The position numbers and the translations under genes were made by a program. Below the pieces are notes generated by a model. The model was not told the origin of the DNA. It saw nothing but the letters and a program-made list of their open reading frames with translations, and searched no databases. Shown here in pieces: positions 1 through 7,622 of a DNA stretch of 42,213 bases (position 1 is its first letter; the number at the start of each line of letters is the position of its first letter). Source of the DNA: a virus; IMG/VR virus record IMGVR_UViG_3300009091_000310, positions 1-42,213 of that record; one strand, written 5' to 3'.

Positions 1-8
1 AAAAAGAC

Positions 9-37
9 TTGACAAGAATTCAAAGTTATGATATACT
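9..37 (+). promoter_or_regulatory. Consensus vegetative promoter upstream of structured RNA
   Basis: TTGACA at 9-14 and TATACT at 32-37 are separated by exactly 17 bases, a near-perfect housekeeping-sigma promoter. Transcription would start near position 44, at the first hairpin of the gene-free region. No gene start with a ribosome-binding site follows before 492, so the expected product is a non-coding RNA or a long leader. Confidence 0.75.
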
Positions 38-43
38 ATATCA

Positions 44-430
44 TGAAATTAGTAGTTTGTCAAGTACTAATTTCCGCTAAAGGTGAGGCGTGGCGATATG
101 ATATAGACCTCCTTATTATAACATAGTCCCCTAATATTTGTCAAGACTAGTCTGATCTAGCATTAGCTATAGTCTTGTTGGGACACCAAAAACCCCAGAT
201 TCCCCAGAAATGGGTGAAGGTCTTTTTAGGCTGAGTGGAGTATGATACCTTATTTTATAATAAGAGTCTCCGACAGTTCCGTAGCGGGTTGATAAGTAGG
301 GTAATCGGGCCTGGGCCGTCCTAGAAATAGGTGCTTATCATGTTGGTAATCACTCTACCGTAATTACGAGTGAGTCTGGAACCAGACCGCAGTGATATCT
401 TGATCAGGGGTATCACTGCGTCTGGATATA
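44..430 (+). ncRNA. Candidate long structured non-coding RNA
   Basis: This gene-free stretch is visibly richer in G+C than the genes and is full of helices. A 9-bp hairpin pairs 46-54 with 65-73. An 8-bp stem pairs 142-149 with 170-177 and holds an inner stem 158-161/166-169. CCCA-GAAA-TGGG lies at 203-214 and a second GAAA hairpin at 320-331. Other stems are 249-254/259-264, 290-296/334-340 and 350-355/368-373. A 15-bp stem with one bulge pairs 382-397 with 411-425. A possible long-range pairing is AGACCT (105-110) with AGGTCT (218-223). Two GNRA tetraloops are typical of large folded RNAs. I do not recognise RNase P, tmRNA, 6S, a group I intron or a named riboswitch. No terminator U-run is visible at the 3-prime side, so the end is uncertain. 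Confidence 0.55.
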
Positions 431-444
431 TTACTGAATCCAGC

Positions 445-473
445 TTGACAGATTTAAAGTAAATTGGTATAAT
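445..473 (+). promoter_or_regulatory. Promoter of the DNA polymerase operon
   Basis: TTGACA at 445-450 and TATAAT at 468-473 have 17-base spacing, a perfect match to the housekeeping consensus. The polymerase ATG is 19 bases beyond the -10 box, with GAAAGGA (481-487) as ribosome-binding site, so the leader is very short. It probably drives the first part of the plus-strand block. Confidence 0.85.
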
Positions 474-491
474 ATATATAGAAAGGATTTT

Positions 492-2351
492 ATGAATATA
501 CTATATATAACAGATAAAACACAGCTAGACAAATTAGTTTCGGATATTCTAAAGGTTGATGAAGTAGCGATTGATACCGAAACTACATCATTAGACGTGT
601 TTACAGCAAATTGGCTATTATTACAGATAGAGGCTAATGGTAACATATATGTTCTAAATATTAGAGCTTTGGAATATGAAGTTTATAAATATATTATCAG
701 CCTCATAAAAGATTCTAATAAACGTGTTGTAATGCATAACGCTAAATATGATATTAAAATTATCTATAACAATACTGGGGAACTGTTTACTAATGTTTAT
801 GACACGATGATTGCTGAAGTTTTAATTAATCAGGGAGTAGGAAAACAGTATTATTCTTATGAGGAACTAGTTGAAAAATATGTCGGAGTTTCTTTAAATA
901 AAGAGATTAGAAAAACATTTATAGATTTTGATGGTACGATAACTAACGAGCAGATAAACTATTCTGCTATGGATGTTGAATATTTACGTTCTATAAAAAA
1001 GGAACAGGTTTATATTCTAGCTACTCAAAAGCAAAGCTATACTTTAGAGTTAGAGTGTAATTTAATTCCTGTAGTTACTAGTATGGAATTAAATGGTGTA
1101 CAAATTGATGAAGAATACTGGAATAAAATAATCGTATCTAATAAAGAACTTTTAGAAAGTCAGAAAATTACTTTACTGGATATGGTAGCATCTAAAATAG
1201 ATTTCAGTAAATTTTCTAGTGCTTATAAAGTAGCAGACGCATTTAAAATTCCTGTAAAAACTAAAAAAGCTATAGCCAGTACACAGTTAATTACAGAAGA
1301 TTTAGACTCATGGTTTAAAGAAAATTTCAATCTAAATTCTAATCAACAGGTATTACGAGCATTACAAATCTGCGGAGTACCCGTAAATAAAACTAATGAA
1401 AAAGAGTTAAACGTTTACAAGAAAAAGAGTGATGTAGTAGATTCTTTACTCCTATATAGAGAGTATGAAAAGAAAGTCTCTACCTACGGAGAAAATTTTC
1501 TACAAGATAAACACCCCTTGACAAAACGATATCATTTCGAGTATAATCAAGTAGGTACCTATACGGGTAGATTCTCTGTATCCAGGATGCAACAGATTCC
1601 TAGAGATAAAGATATAAGACGATGCTTTATATCTAGAGATGAATACAGCATATTGACAGCAGATTTTAGTCAGCAAGAATATAGATTGGCTGGTGCATTG
1701 ACTGGTGATAGGAGAATTATAGAATCGTACTTAATGGGTAAGGATATGCACACAGCTACAGCAGGTGTGGTGTATAAAGTACCTATTAGTGCAGTTACAA
1801 AAGACCAGAGACAGGAGGCTAAGAGTGTAAATTTTGCATTACTTTATGACTCATCTGCCTGGGGGTTATCGTTCAATTTGAATATACCCATTACCGAGGC
1901 AGAAGAACTTTTGAAATTATTGGCGGAAAGTTATCCAACATTTATTGAATATAGAGAGAATGCTAAACAGATAATCTGGGAAAGAAAATGTGCTACTACC
2001 CCTCTAGGTAGAAAAAGATATTTTGAAAACATAGAAGTATTTAATGATGTAATTGAGAGAGATAGATATAAAAGAAAAGTTACAAAAGAAGGTTGGAACC
2101 ATATGATTCAGGGTTGGGGTGCTGATATTACTAAAATATCAATGAACAATATTTTTTATGAGAATACATTTGGAGATGGTATTAGGTTTTATAATCAAGC
2201 GCACGATGAGATTGACTTAGAAGTAATTACTAGTGTATCGAAAGATATTGCTGTATTTACGGAAGAGTGCATGCTAAAAGCTGAGCAACCTCAGTTAGGG
2301 GAGATTCCAGCCGCTGTCGAGTATAAAGTCTTACCCTACTGGAGTAAATAA
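492..2351 (+). CDS. polA: Family A DNA polymerase with 3'-5' exonuclease
   Basis: A 619-residue replicative polymerase of the DNA polymerase I/T7 family without a 5' nuclease domain. The proofreading domain shows DTETTS (D28, E30), an ExoII-like HNAKYD and an ExoIII YSAMD (YxxxD). The polymerase domain has motif A as DFSQQEYR (family form DYSQIELR), motif B as R-QEA-K-SV-NFALLYD, and motif C as HDE in QAHDEIDLEV. In motif B the usual NFGxxYG reads NFALLYD, a mild departure. It opens the plus-strand block behind a perfect promoter and a GAAAGGA site. It is followed by a small membrane protein and RecA. Inferred role: phage genome replication. Confidence 0.95.
   Translation: MNILYITDKTQLDKLVSDILKVDEVAIDTETTSLDVFTANWLLLQIEANGNIYVLNIRALEYEVYKYIISLIKDSNKRVVMHNAKYDIKIIYNNTGELFTNVYDTMIAEVLINQGVGKQYYSYEELVEKYVGVSLNKEIRKTFIDFDGTITNEQINYSAMDVEYLRSIKKEQVYILATQKQSYTLELECNLIPVVTSMELNGVQIDEEYWNKIIVSNKELLESQKITLLDMVASKIDFSKFSSAYKVADAFKIPVKTKKAIASTQLITEDLDSWFKENFNLNSNQQVLRALQICGVPVNKTNEKELNVYKKKSDVVDSLLLYREYEKKVSTYGENFLQDKHPLTKRYHFEYNQVGTYTGRFSVSRMQQIPRDKDIRRCFISRDEYSILTADFSQQEYRLAGALTGDRRIIESYLMGKDMHTATAGVVYKVPISAVTKDQRQEAKSVNFALLYDSSAWGLSFNLNIPITEAEELLKLLAESYPTFIEYRENAKQIIWERKCATTPLGRKRYFENIEVFNDVIERDRYKRKVTKEGWNHMIQGWGADITKISMNNIFYENTFGDGIRFYNQAHDEIDLEVITSVSKDIAVFTEECMLKAEQPQLGEIPAAVEYKVLPYWSK
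1518..1547 (+). promoter_or_regulatory. Internal promoter within polymerase gene
   Basis: TTGACA (1518-1523) and TATAAT (1542-1547) are both perfect hexamers at 18-base spacing, inside the polymerase coding sequence. It could boost transcription of the recA region downstream. Coding constraint could produce it by chance, but several similar sites recur along this arm. Confidence 0.5.
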
Positions 2352-2352
2352 T

Positions 2353-2571
2353 ATGGATACATATGTTCTAGCTTATATTCTTTTTGGGGCAGTTTTTTCT
2401 ATATTTCTAAATGATTTAATATTTTTTGATTTAGCTAAAGAATCACTTTTAATATGGTTTATTTTTATGATTATAGTTACTCTATTATGGCCTATATTTT
2501 TTACTACACTGATAACTTTATTTTTAATTTATATTACAAGGGAAATTTATTATGCCAAAAAAATTAAATAA
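2353..2571 (+). CDS. Small membrane protein, unknown function
   Basis: 72 residues, almost entirely hydrophobic. One segment spans about residues 5-25 and a longer stretch, probably two helices, about 30-65, with a basic YYAKKIK tail. GGAG at the end of the polymerase gene serves as ribosome-binding site, and the ATG comes one base after the polymerase stop. Its last 20 bases overlap the recA start, so translation is coupled. No family recognised. The place between polymerase and recA suggests inner-membrane association but gives no function. Confidence 0.7.
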   Translation: MDTYVLAYILFGAVFSIFLNDLIFFDLAKESLLIWFIFMIIVTLLWPIFFTTLITLFLIYITREIYYAKKIK

Positions 2572-3565
2572 AGCAAGAGATTTTACGAGTATATTGGAAG
2601 AAGAGTTTAGTAATATTCTACCTGTAAAAATTGACGTGAATTCTGGAGAACCTATAAAAGCTATTTCTACTGGTTCACTAAGTTTGGATATTTCTACTGG
2701 TATTGGTGGAATACCTTTAGGAAGGTTTACTGAACTATATGGGCCGGATTCTTCCGGTAAGACAACCCTGGCATTGGAAATAGCTTATAATGCAATTCTT
2801 ATGAACCACAGGGTTTTGTATATAGATGCAGAGAATACTTTAGATATCGCTTATGCTAATGAAATTATAGATAATATGAATGACGAAACATTTGTTCTAG
2901 TACAACCAGAGACTATGGAACAGAGTATGAGGATTGCAGAATTAGCTATCAATGATGGGGATTTCAATCTAATAATACTAGATTCTATTGGTTCGTTAGC
3001 ACCTAAGAAGGTAAAAGAAGATGATATCACTGATGTTAATGTAGCACTTTTGTCCAGATTTTTTACTACGTTTTTACAAAGAAACGCTTATAATGTTAGA
3101 AGAAATAATGTAGCATTTCTAGGTATTAATCAAGTAAGGGATAAAATCGGTGCGTACATATCTACATTTGAAACCCCTGGTGGGCACGCCTGGAAACATA
3201 TTGCTAGTCTGAGAATACAGTTGAGTAGAAGTACCGACATTGAGCAGGCTGGCAGTAAAATAGGGATACTGACTAAATTTGTAGTAAAGAAGAACAAGCT
3301 GGCATCCCCAAGTAGATCGTTTACAATACCTATCATCTTTGGGGTAGGAGTAGACAGGATTAGAGATGTTATTGAGTTTTCTACTATGTTAGGTATTATG
3401 GAGAAAGGAGGGCCGTATTATAAGTTTGAAGGTGAGACGTTAGCCAGTGGGGTAGACAGAACAATTGAATATCTAAGTGAACATCCAGAAACCCTTGACA
3501 AGATTACAAAAGCATGCTATACTACAGTCAATACTAAAAATAGAATAGAAGAAGGAGATGATTAA
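2552..3565 (+). CDS. recA: RecA-family recombinase
   Basis: A 337-residue RecA/UvsX-type strand-exchange ATPase. The N-terminal region has the RecA-like ISTGSLSLD..TGIGGIPLGR lead-in. Walker A is GPDSSGKTT (64-72; the bacterial form is GPESSGKTT), Walker B is LIILDSIGSL, and YIDAEN matches the RecA Glu/Asp region. INQVRDKIG and ETPGGHAWK correspond to the L2-adjacent NQ(I/M)R and GG-x-ALK segments. The ATG is preceded by AAGGGAAA. Its 3' end carries a consensus promoter for the following genes. Expected role: recombination-dependent replication and repair. The C-terminus is shorter than the host RecA tail. Confidence 0.93.
   Translation: MPKKLNKARDFTSILEEEFSNILPVKIDVNSGEPIKAISTGSLSLDISTGIGGIPLGRFTELYGPDSSGKTTLALEIAYNAILMNHRVLYIDAENTLDIAYANEIIDNMNDETFVLVQPETMEQSMRIAELAINDGDFNLIILDSIGSLAPKKVKEDDITDVNVALLSRFFTTFLQRNAYNVRRNNVAFLGINQVRDKIGAYISTFETPGGHAWKHIASLRIQLSRSTDIEQAGSKIGILTKFVVKKNKLASPSRSFTIPIIFGVGVDRIRDVIEFSTMLGIMEKGGPYYKFEGETLASGVDRTIEYLSEHPETLDKITKACYTTVNTKNRIEEGDD
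3495..3523 (+). promoter_or_regulatory. Internal promoter at the end of recA
   Basis: TTGACA (3495-3500) and TATACT (3518-3523) are 17 bases apart, inside the last codons of recA and about 43 bases before the next ATG. The hexamers, and the preceding CCC, match the tRNA promoter at 11460. This supports a real promoter for the small genes, the SSB-like gene and the tRNA cluster. Confidence 0.65.
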
Positions 3566-3868
3566 ATGGACGAACAGAATATAAACAGAGCATTATCGGT
3601 TGAGAGAACTTACAGTCTAGGTCAGTATCAGAATATTAAATTATTTGACAGCATAGGAGGTTTACCAGAAGATGTAGTGTTTGATAGAGAGTTGATTAGT
3701 GAGGTTAGATATTTACAACTTATACAATTGGAGATTGACTATAGAAAATATTTACAACTAATTGAAAAAGTACACCCATATAATGTTGAAGAGGCTATCG
3801 GTTATTTAGAAGAAGTTAAAGTTAATACATTAGATTTGATAAAAGAGTTATTTACGAAAGCTGAGTAA
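3566..3868 (+). CDS. Hypothetical protein
   Basis: 100 residues, acidic and predicted largely helical in the second half. Start is immediately after the recA stop, with GAAGGAG inside the recA 3' end as ribosome-binding site. It has no cysteine motif, no membrane segment and no family I can name. Being between recA and the SSB-like gene makes a replication or recombination accessory role possible, by context only. Confidence 0.7.
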   Translation: MDEQNINRALSVERTYSLGQYQNIKLFDSIGGLPEDVVFDRELISEVRYLQLIQLEIDYRKYLQLIEKVHPYNVEEAIGYLEEVKVNTLDLIKELFTKAE

Positions 3869-3871
3869 AAT

Positions 3872-4150
3872 ATGTTTAGTTCTAGTAAAATTAATAAGTT
3901 GGAACGTCGAATAGATATATTAGAAAACCAAGTAAAAGCTTTAAGAACTGAAGTAAGGGACTCGATTATTTTTTATTATGAAGGTAATGCCGAGCCTACA
4001 GTTACTATGAGTGGGTATCCATATGCATATCCGACATCCCATCAAATTAAAATAATAGAAATTAAAAAACTTTTATATATGATTTTAGAATACTTAAATA
4101 TAAAAATTAAATATAATCCAGAAAAAATAACATTAGAAAAAGGAGATTAA
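3872..4150 (+). CDS. Small coiled-coil protein
   Basis: 92 residues. Residues about 5-32 form a heptad-like coiled coil (leucine, isoleucine and valine spaced among charged residues, INKLERRIDILENQVKALRT), followed by a Tyr/Pro-rich linker and a basic C-terminal helix. The AAAAGGAG at its end provides the site for the SSB-like gene. Family not recognised; it probably oligomerises. Confidence 0.65.
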   Translation: MFSSSKINKLERRIDILENQVKALRTEVRDSIIFYYEGNAEPTVTMSGYPYAYPTSHQIKIIEIKKLLYMILEYLNIKIKYNPEKITLEKGD

Positions 4151-4154
4151 TAAA

Positions 4155-4943
4155 ATGTCATTCGATACATTTTCAGATTCAGAAAAGAAAACTTTTGAAA
4201 AAATCCCATTTTTAACTTTCGATTTTGGGAATCACACGGTTAGAATTTTAGATGAACCAGTTAAAGTTTTTACTCATTATTTAGCACAGTTTAAACTGGT
4301 TGTTAAATGTTTAGAGGATGAATGCCCAATTTGTCTAAATAACAAGAAAATTATGGCAGAGCATCCAGATAACTATAGAGATGTTCCGGGATATATCTTT
4401 AGAAGTGTGAGACACTACTTTAATTGTTTAGACAGAACAGAAGTTAAAGTCTGTAAAGAGTGCGGTGAAGAAGTTAAGAAAGATTTAGTTGGTAAGTACC
4501 CGCCAGTGTGTCCCAATAGCCATCTTATTTTAGAGGTAGAGCCAACCATCTCTGATAAGGTAAAAGTAGCTAGTGTCAGTGAAACCTGTGCTGTACAAAT
4601 TAATGCTCAGGAAAGAGGTTTACTGGATAATGAGGGTAATGTTATTGGTATGAATAACTACGATATTTTATTCATGGTGAATAAAGTAGGCAGTAAGAAA
4701 AATATTACCCCAATGCTTATGGCAGATAGAAACGATAAGGTTGACCTACCAGATGAGTTTCTACATGACTTAAGTAGAGCAGTACTTACTCTAACTGCTA
4801 ATGAGATTGTTAGCTTATTGCAGGGAGTTTCTTTAAGAGATATCTTCTTAGCTAGAGGCGGTAGAAAAATGGACTCCGCTTTAGAAGAGAAAGTTATAGT
4901 TACTAGCGAAGATATTAAAAAGAAAATTGATGCACTTTACTAA
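4155..4943 (+). CDS. Probable single-stranded DNA-binding protein, zinc-containing
   Basis: 262 residues. The layout resembles phage gp32-like ssDNA-binding proteins: a short N-terminal region, then a beta-rich core with cysteine sets C52/C57/C60 (DECPIC) and C100/C103/C119/H123 (CKEC...CPNSH), likely two zinc sites, and a helical C-terminal region with charged end. The aromatic stretches FLTFDFG and PGYIFRSVRHYF fit an OB-fold nucleic-acid surface. It lies after recA and before the helicase and has AAAAGGAG before the ATG. The SSB assignment rests on resemblance and context; an unrelated zinc protein remains possible. Confidence 0.6.
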   Translation: MSFDTFSDSEKKTFEKIPFLTFDFGNHTVRILDEPVKVFTHYLAQFKLVVKCLEDECPICLNNKKIMAEHPDNYRDVPGYIFRSVRHYFNCLDRTEVKVCKECGEEVKKDLVGKYPPVCPNSHLILEVEPTISDKVKVASVSETCAVQINAQERGLLDNEGNVIGMNNYDILFMVNKVGSKKNITPMLMADRNDKVDLPDEFLHDLSRAVLTLTANEIVSLLQGVSLRDIFLARGGRKMDSALEEKVIVTSEDIKKKIDALY

Positions 4944-4955
4944 AAACTGAATAGA

Positions 4956-5008
4956 AGATTCCTTACAGCAAACAAAAAACCCAACCTTTAATTGGAAAAA
5001 AGGAATCT
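4956..5008 (+). ncRNA. tRNA-adjacent stem-loop element, copy 1
   Basis: A 9-bp closing stem pairs AGATTCCTT (4956-4964) with AAGGAATCT (5000-5008). It encloses ACAGCAAACAAAAAACC, then a small hairpin CCAA-(7-nt loop)-TTGG, then an A-run. The single-stranded ACAGCAAA core is shared with three other copies while the closing-stem sequence differs and keeps pairing. It ends 5 bases before the tRNA-Asn. No U-run follows, so it is not an ordinary terminator. Function unknown. Confidence 0.6.
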
Positions 5009-5013
5009 GGTAT

Positions 5014-5086
5014 TGCTATGTAGCTTAATTGGCAGAGCATACGACTGTTAATCGTGTAGGTTCTGGTTCGACTCCAGACGTAGCAG
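5014..5086 (+). tRNA. tRNA-Asn (anticodon GTT)
   Basis: The 7-bp acceptor stem pairs TGCTATG (5014-5020) with CGTAGCA (5079-5085), with one G-U pair and discriminator G5086. The anticodon stem TACGA/TCGTG encloses loop CTGTTAA, giving anticodon GTT. The T-arm is TCTGG-TTCGACT-CCAGA. No encoded CCA follows. It lies between two copies of the unusual stem-loop element. Confidence 0.93.
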
Positions 5087-5090
5087 TTAC

Positions 5091-5140
5091 GACTCCATAC
5101 AGCAAAAAATACCCCAACTCGAAATTGGAAAAATGGAGTC
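5091..5140 (+). ncRNA. tRNA-adjacent stem-loop element, copy 2
   Basis: GACTCCAT (5091-5098) pairs with ATGGAGTC (5133-5140). Inside are ACAGCAAAAAATACC, a CCAA-CTCGAAA-TTGG hairpin and an A-run, the same plan as copy 1. The closing stem differs from copy 1 at several positions and all pairs are retained, which is covariation evidence for a real RNA fold. It fits almost exactly between tRNA-Asn (4 bases away) and tRNA-Met (6 bases away). Confidence 0.6.
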
Positions 5141-5146
5141 TGTTAC

Positions 5147-5217
5147 AGCGGGATAAAGTAGAGGATACTTACGAGTCTCATAAACTCGACAGGGAAGTTC
5201 GAATCTTCCTCCCGCTA
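5147..5217 (+). tRNA. tRNA-Met (anticodon CAT)
   Basis: Acceptor stem AGCGGGA (5147-5153) pairs perfectly with TCCCGCT (5210-5216), discriminator A5217. The D-arm is AAGT/ACTT. The anticodon stem CGAGT/ACTCG encloses CTCATAA, giving CAT. The T-arm is GGAAG-TTCGAAT-CTTCC. Elongator methionine is the simplest reading; a CAT anticodon modified to read isoleucine AUA cannot be excluded from sequence. The A-U ending is atypical for an initiator. Confidence 0.88.
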
Positions 5218-5231
5218 TTTAAGGAGAAATT

Positions 5232-5630
5232 ATGAGTAATGTAGAAGAACCGCTGGCTGAGTTTTATTATAACCAACTAAGAGAGACTACTAATCCAGTA
5301 GGTACTTTAGTAGCTTTCTATAGGTCTTTATTTGATGTAGATAAAGCAGACGAGTCTACGTATAAAATGTTTGCTAGACTATATAAGATTTATGGGAAGG
5401 AGTTAATTTACTTTGCGTTATTAGACTGTGCTGATATGGAGAATATTAATTTTGATTCTAGTATAGCTCGCCTTATATCTTATTTTGCTAAAAAGAGATT
5501 GGGAGACTCTACTAATTTTAATTTACCAGTAGACCTTACATTTTTGGTAAAGCAGTTTGAGAAAAATACAGAAAAGGTCAGAAAGGTTAAAATAAATTTG
5601 AACCCATTTGAGGATGAACCCAATGAATGA
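5232..5630 (+). CDS. Hypothetical protein upstream of DnaB helicase
   Basis: 132 residues, predicted mainly helical, with acidic ends and a basic KKRLGD/KVRKVKIN section. A strong AAGGAG site lies 10 bases before the ATG, just after tRNA-Met. The 3' end overlaps the helicase start, so translation is coupled. Helicase loaders and replication initiators often sit here, but I see no AAA+ or winged-helix signature, so loader function is only a positional guess. Confidence 0.65.
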   Translation: MSNVEEPLAEFYYNQLRETTNPVGTLVAFYRSLFDVDKADESTYKMFARLYKIYGKELIYFALLDCADMENINFDSSIARLISYFAKKRLGDSTNFNLPVDLTFLVKQFEKNTEKVRKVKINLNPFEDEPNE

Positions 5631-6906
5631 TTTATTTAATAACGATGCAGAGGTAGCATTACTATCCATTATTCTAAAAGACCCATCTGCTGTCTATGAC
5701 ATAACAGATGTTAAGTCTTTCATGTTATCATCTGAAATTAATAAAAATTTATTGGATACTTTAGTAACATTATTGTCTACAGGAGTTACACCAGATTATA
5801 ACTTATTTTTATATTATCTAAAATCATCTTCTAAATTAAATGAGTGTGGTGGTGAAAGTTATATAAGTTATCTTTATAATCAAGATTATAATAAAGATTA
5901 TTTGAAAGACTTTGAAAGATTAGTAGTAAATTCTTTCAAAGCTAGAACTTTAATATCCATATCAAATCAAATACCTACCATTGTTAAAAATCAAAACGAT
6001 GTAGATAGTGCTATAAACTATGTAAGAGACAACCTAGATAGTTTATCCAGTCTAGAAGGTGGTGGTAAAACAGTTGATCTAAAGCAAGCATCAAGAGAAA
6101 CCTGGACAGATTTAGTTGAGAGGGTTAATTCCGGTGCTAAAATAGAAACCACATCTGGGTTTAAGCATATAGATGCTATAACGTATGGTTACGAACCTGG
6201 GGATTTGTGGGTGGTCGCTGGTCGTCCCGGGATGGGGAAATCAGCTATGGCAGTTAATTCTATTATACGCTGTGCTAAGGTGGGAATTCCCAGTCTATTA
6301 ATTTCTAGGGAAATGAGAAGAAAATCTCTAGTCCATAGAATTTTAGCTATAGAAACTGGTATCCCAATTTATAACATCCATTTGGGGATGCTGAACCAAA
6401 AACAACTAGATTTAATAGCTGAGAAAATAAAGGAAATAAAAGACTATCCCATCCATATTGATACCAACTTCTCTGGAAATCTAAACTACGTATTTTCCAC
6501 TATACGCAGATACAAAAAGATTTATGATATTCAAGTAGTACACGTAGATTATCTACAAATTTTAGTAGAAAGATCAACAGAGATGCGGCACGATCTCGGA
6601 CAAGCAACTAGAGGTTTAAAGCTATTAGCAGAAGAGATAGAAGTTTGTTCTGTAGCGTATTCTCAACTTAACAGGGAATTAGAGCGCAGACCTGATAAGA
6701 GACCAATTCTATCTGATCTAAAAGAATCTGGTACTTTAGAAGATGATGCAGATGTGGTTATGTTTTTATATAGAGATGAACTTTATAACAGAGAATCTAA
6801 ACATAAAGGTGAGATGGAACATATTATAGCTAAGCAGAGAAACGGCCCAATAGGAACGGTGTTCTCTAAATTTGATAAAGAAACTAATAGGATTACAGAG
6901 GGTTGA
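5623..6906 (+). CDS. dnaB: Replicative DnaB-like helicase
   Basis: 427 residues from the ATG at 5623 (GAGG nine bases upstream; upstream TTG and ATG codons are worse placed). The N-terminal helical domain resembles DnaB-N (residues about 5-110), then a linker and a RecA-fold motor. Walker A is GRPGMGKS (200-207), Walker B is VHVDYLQI (306-313), the Q/R-finger region YSQLNRELE...RPILSDLKESGTLEDDADVVMFLYRDE is classic DnaB, and the C-terminal AKQRNGPIGT matches the family end. Hexameric 5'-3' helicase at the phage fork. Confidence 0.93.
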   Translation: MNDLFNNDAEVALLSIILKDPSAVYDITDVKSFMLSSEINKNLLDTLVTLLSTGVTPDYNLFLYYLKSSSKLNECGGESYISYLYNQDYNKDYLKDFERLVVNSFKARTLISISNQIPTIVKNQNDVDSAINYVRDNLDSLSSLEGGGKTVDLKQASRETWTDLVERVNSGAKIETTSGFKHIDAITYGYEPGDLWVVAGRPGMGKSAMAVNSIIRCAKVGIPSLLISREMRRKSLVHRILAIETGIPIYNIHLGMLNQKQLDLIAEKIKEIKDYPIHIDTNFSGNLNYVFSTIRRYKKIYDIQVVHVDYLQILVERSTEMRHDLGQATRGLKLLAEEIEVCSVAYSQLNRELERRPDKRPILSDLKESGTLEDDADVVMFLYRDELYNRESKHKGEMEHIIAKQRNGPIGTVFSKFDKETNRITEG

Positions 6907-6907
6907 A

Positions 6908-7177
6908 ATGGAAACATTTTTAACTGGCGGTTATTATATTTTGATGGGTGCTTTATTTTTATTTAGTACCGTGTCTTTTATGTTATTTGTAACAGAAATT
7001 TTTCATGTTCTAGATAAAACAAAAGGCAAAATTAAAAAAGAAGGATGGGTAGCTCATTGGTCATGGAAAGATATTATTGTATATGATGGTAAAGAATTAT
7101 TGATTTACCTTCCAGGATTTTTGTTATTCATATATTTTATAGGTATACTTTTTACATGGATAGAAGCTAATGGTTAA
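6908..7177 (+). CDS. Small membrane protein, unknown function
   Basis: 89 residues from the ATG at 6908, chosen because GAGGG lies five to six bases before it. Hydrophobic segments at about residues 7-29 and 62-84 flank a basic cytosolic-looking stretch (LDKTKGKIKKEG). The end overlaps the nuclease start by eight bases. No family recognised. Confidence 0.65.
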   Translation: METFLTGGYYILMGALFLFSTVSFMLFVTEIFHVLDKTKGKIKKEGWVAHWSWKDIIVYDGKELLIYLPGFLLFIYFIGILFTWIEANG

Positions 7178-7622
7178 TAAAAAGAAGATCAAAGGGACTC
7201 AATGGGAGAATCTTTTTGTTGAGTTAATACAAGAAAAAATCCCTATGACACTAAAAGCCAAAAGAATCGCTGGTTCAGGTGCAATAGGTACTGCATTAAA
7301 CGAACCTCTCCTTAAAGGGGATGTTGTAGTTGAGTTTTATGGTTTCCCTAGAAAGTTCAGAATAGAAACTAAAGTAGGTTATGGTGGTGAAAAACAGCTA
7401 ACCGTACAAAAAGAATGGATAAATAAAATCATAGAAGAAGCTGATGAAACTTATTCGTATCCTCTAGTTGCGTGTAAATTTTCCGGTGCTAGAAAAGCAG
7501 ATGGGGTACAGTATTTTTTAATTTTAGATTTTGATACATTCTGTGATATAATTAATTATACAAACCAACTTAAAAGGGAATTAGACCTTTTATATGATAA
7601 GATAGAAAAGAATGATGATTGA
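7170..7622 (+). CDS. Holliday-junction-resolvase-like PD-(D/E)XK nuclease
   Basis: 150 residues. It follows the Hjc/VRR-type core: an N-terminal helix with G-x-x-W-E (GTQWEN, E13), the KRIAGSGAIG turn, KGDVVV (D51) and an E-x-K strand in RIETKVGYGG (E66, K68). This is the order of catalytic residues in PD-(D/E)XK resolvases. The size fits archaeal Hjc and phage resolvases. Position in the replication block with recA fits resolution of recombination intermediates. The nuclease fold is well supported; exact substrate is inferred. Confidence 0.75.
   Translation: MVNKKKIKGTQWENLFVELIQEKIPMTLKAKRIAGSGAIGTALNEPLLKGDVVVEFYGFPRKFRIETKVGYGGEKQLTVQKEWINKIIEEADETYSYPLVACKFSGARKADGVQYFLILDFDTFCDIINYTNQLKRELDLLYDKIEKNDD

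Noticed and set aside
1-430. RNase P RNA, tmRNA, 6S RNA or group I intron at the left end
   Set aside because: No matching conserved sequence blocks were recognised, so the region is left as an unclassified structured RNA.
431-646. Minus-strand open frame opposite the polymerase start
   Set aside because: It lies opposite a conserved exonuclease motif and the polymerase promoter. AT-rich shadow frame.
4956-5140. Stem-loop elements as ordinary rho-independent terminators
   Set aside because: Copies 1-3 have no U-run and are followed directly by tRNAs or another element, so ending transcription would be counterproductive. Only copy 4 has a T-run after it.
5029-5235. A 68-codon open frame across the two tRNA genes
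   Set aside because: It reads through tRNA-Asn, a stem-loop element and tRNA-Met. It has no ribosome-binding site and the RNA structures explain the sequence.
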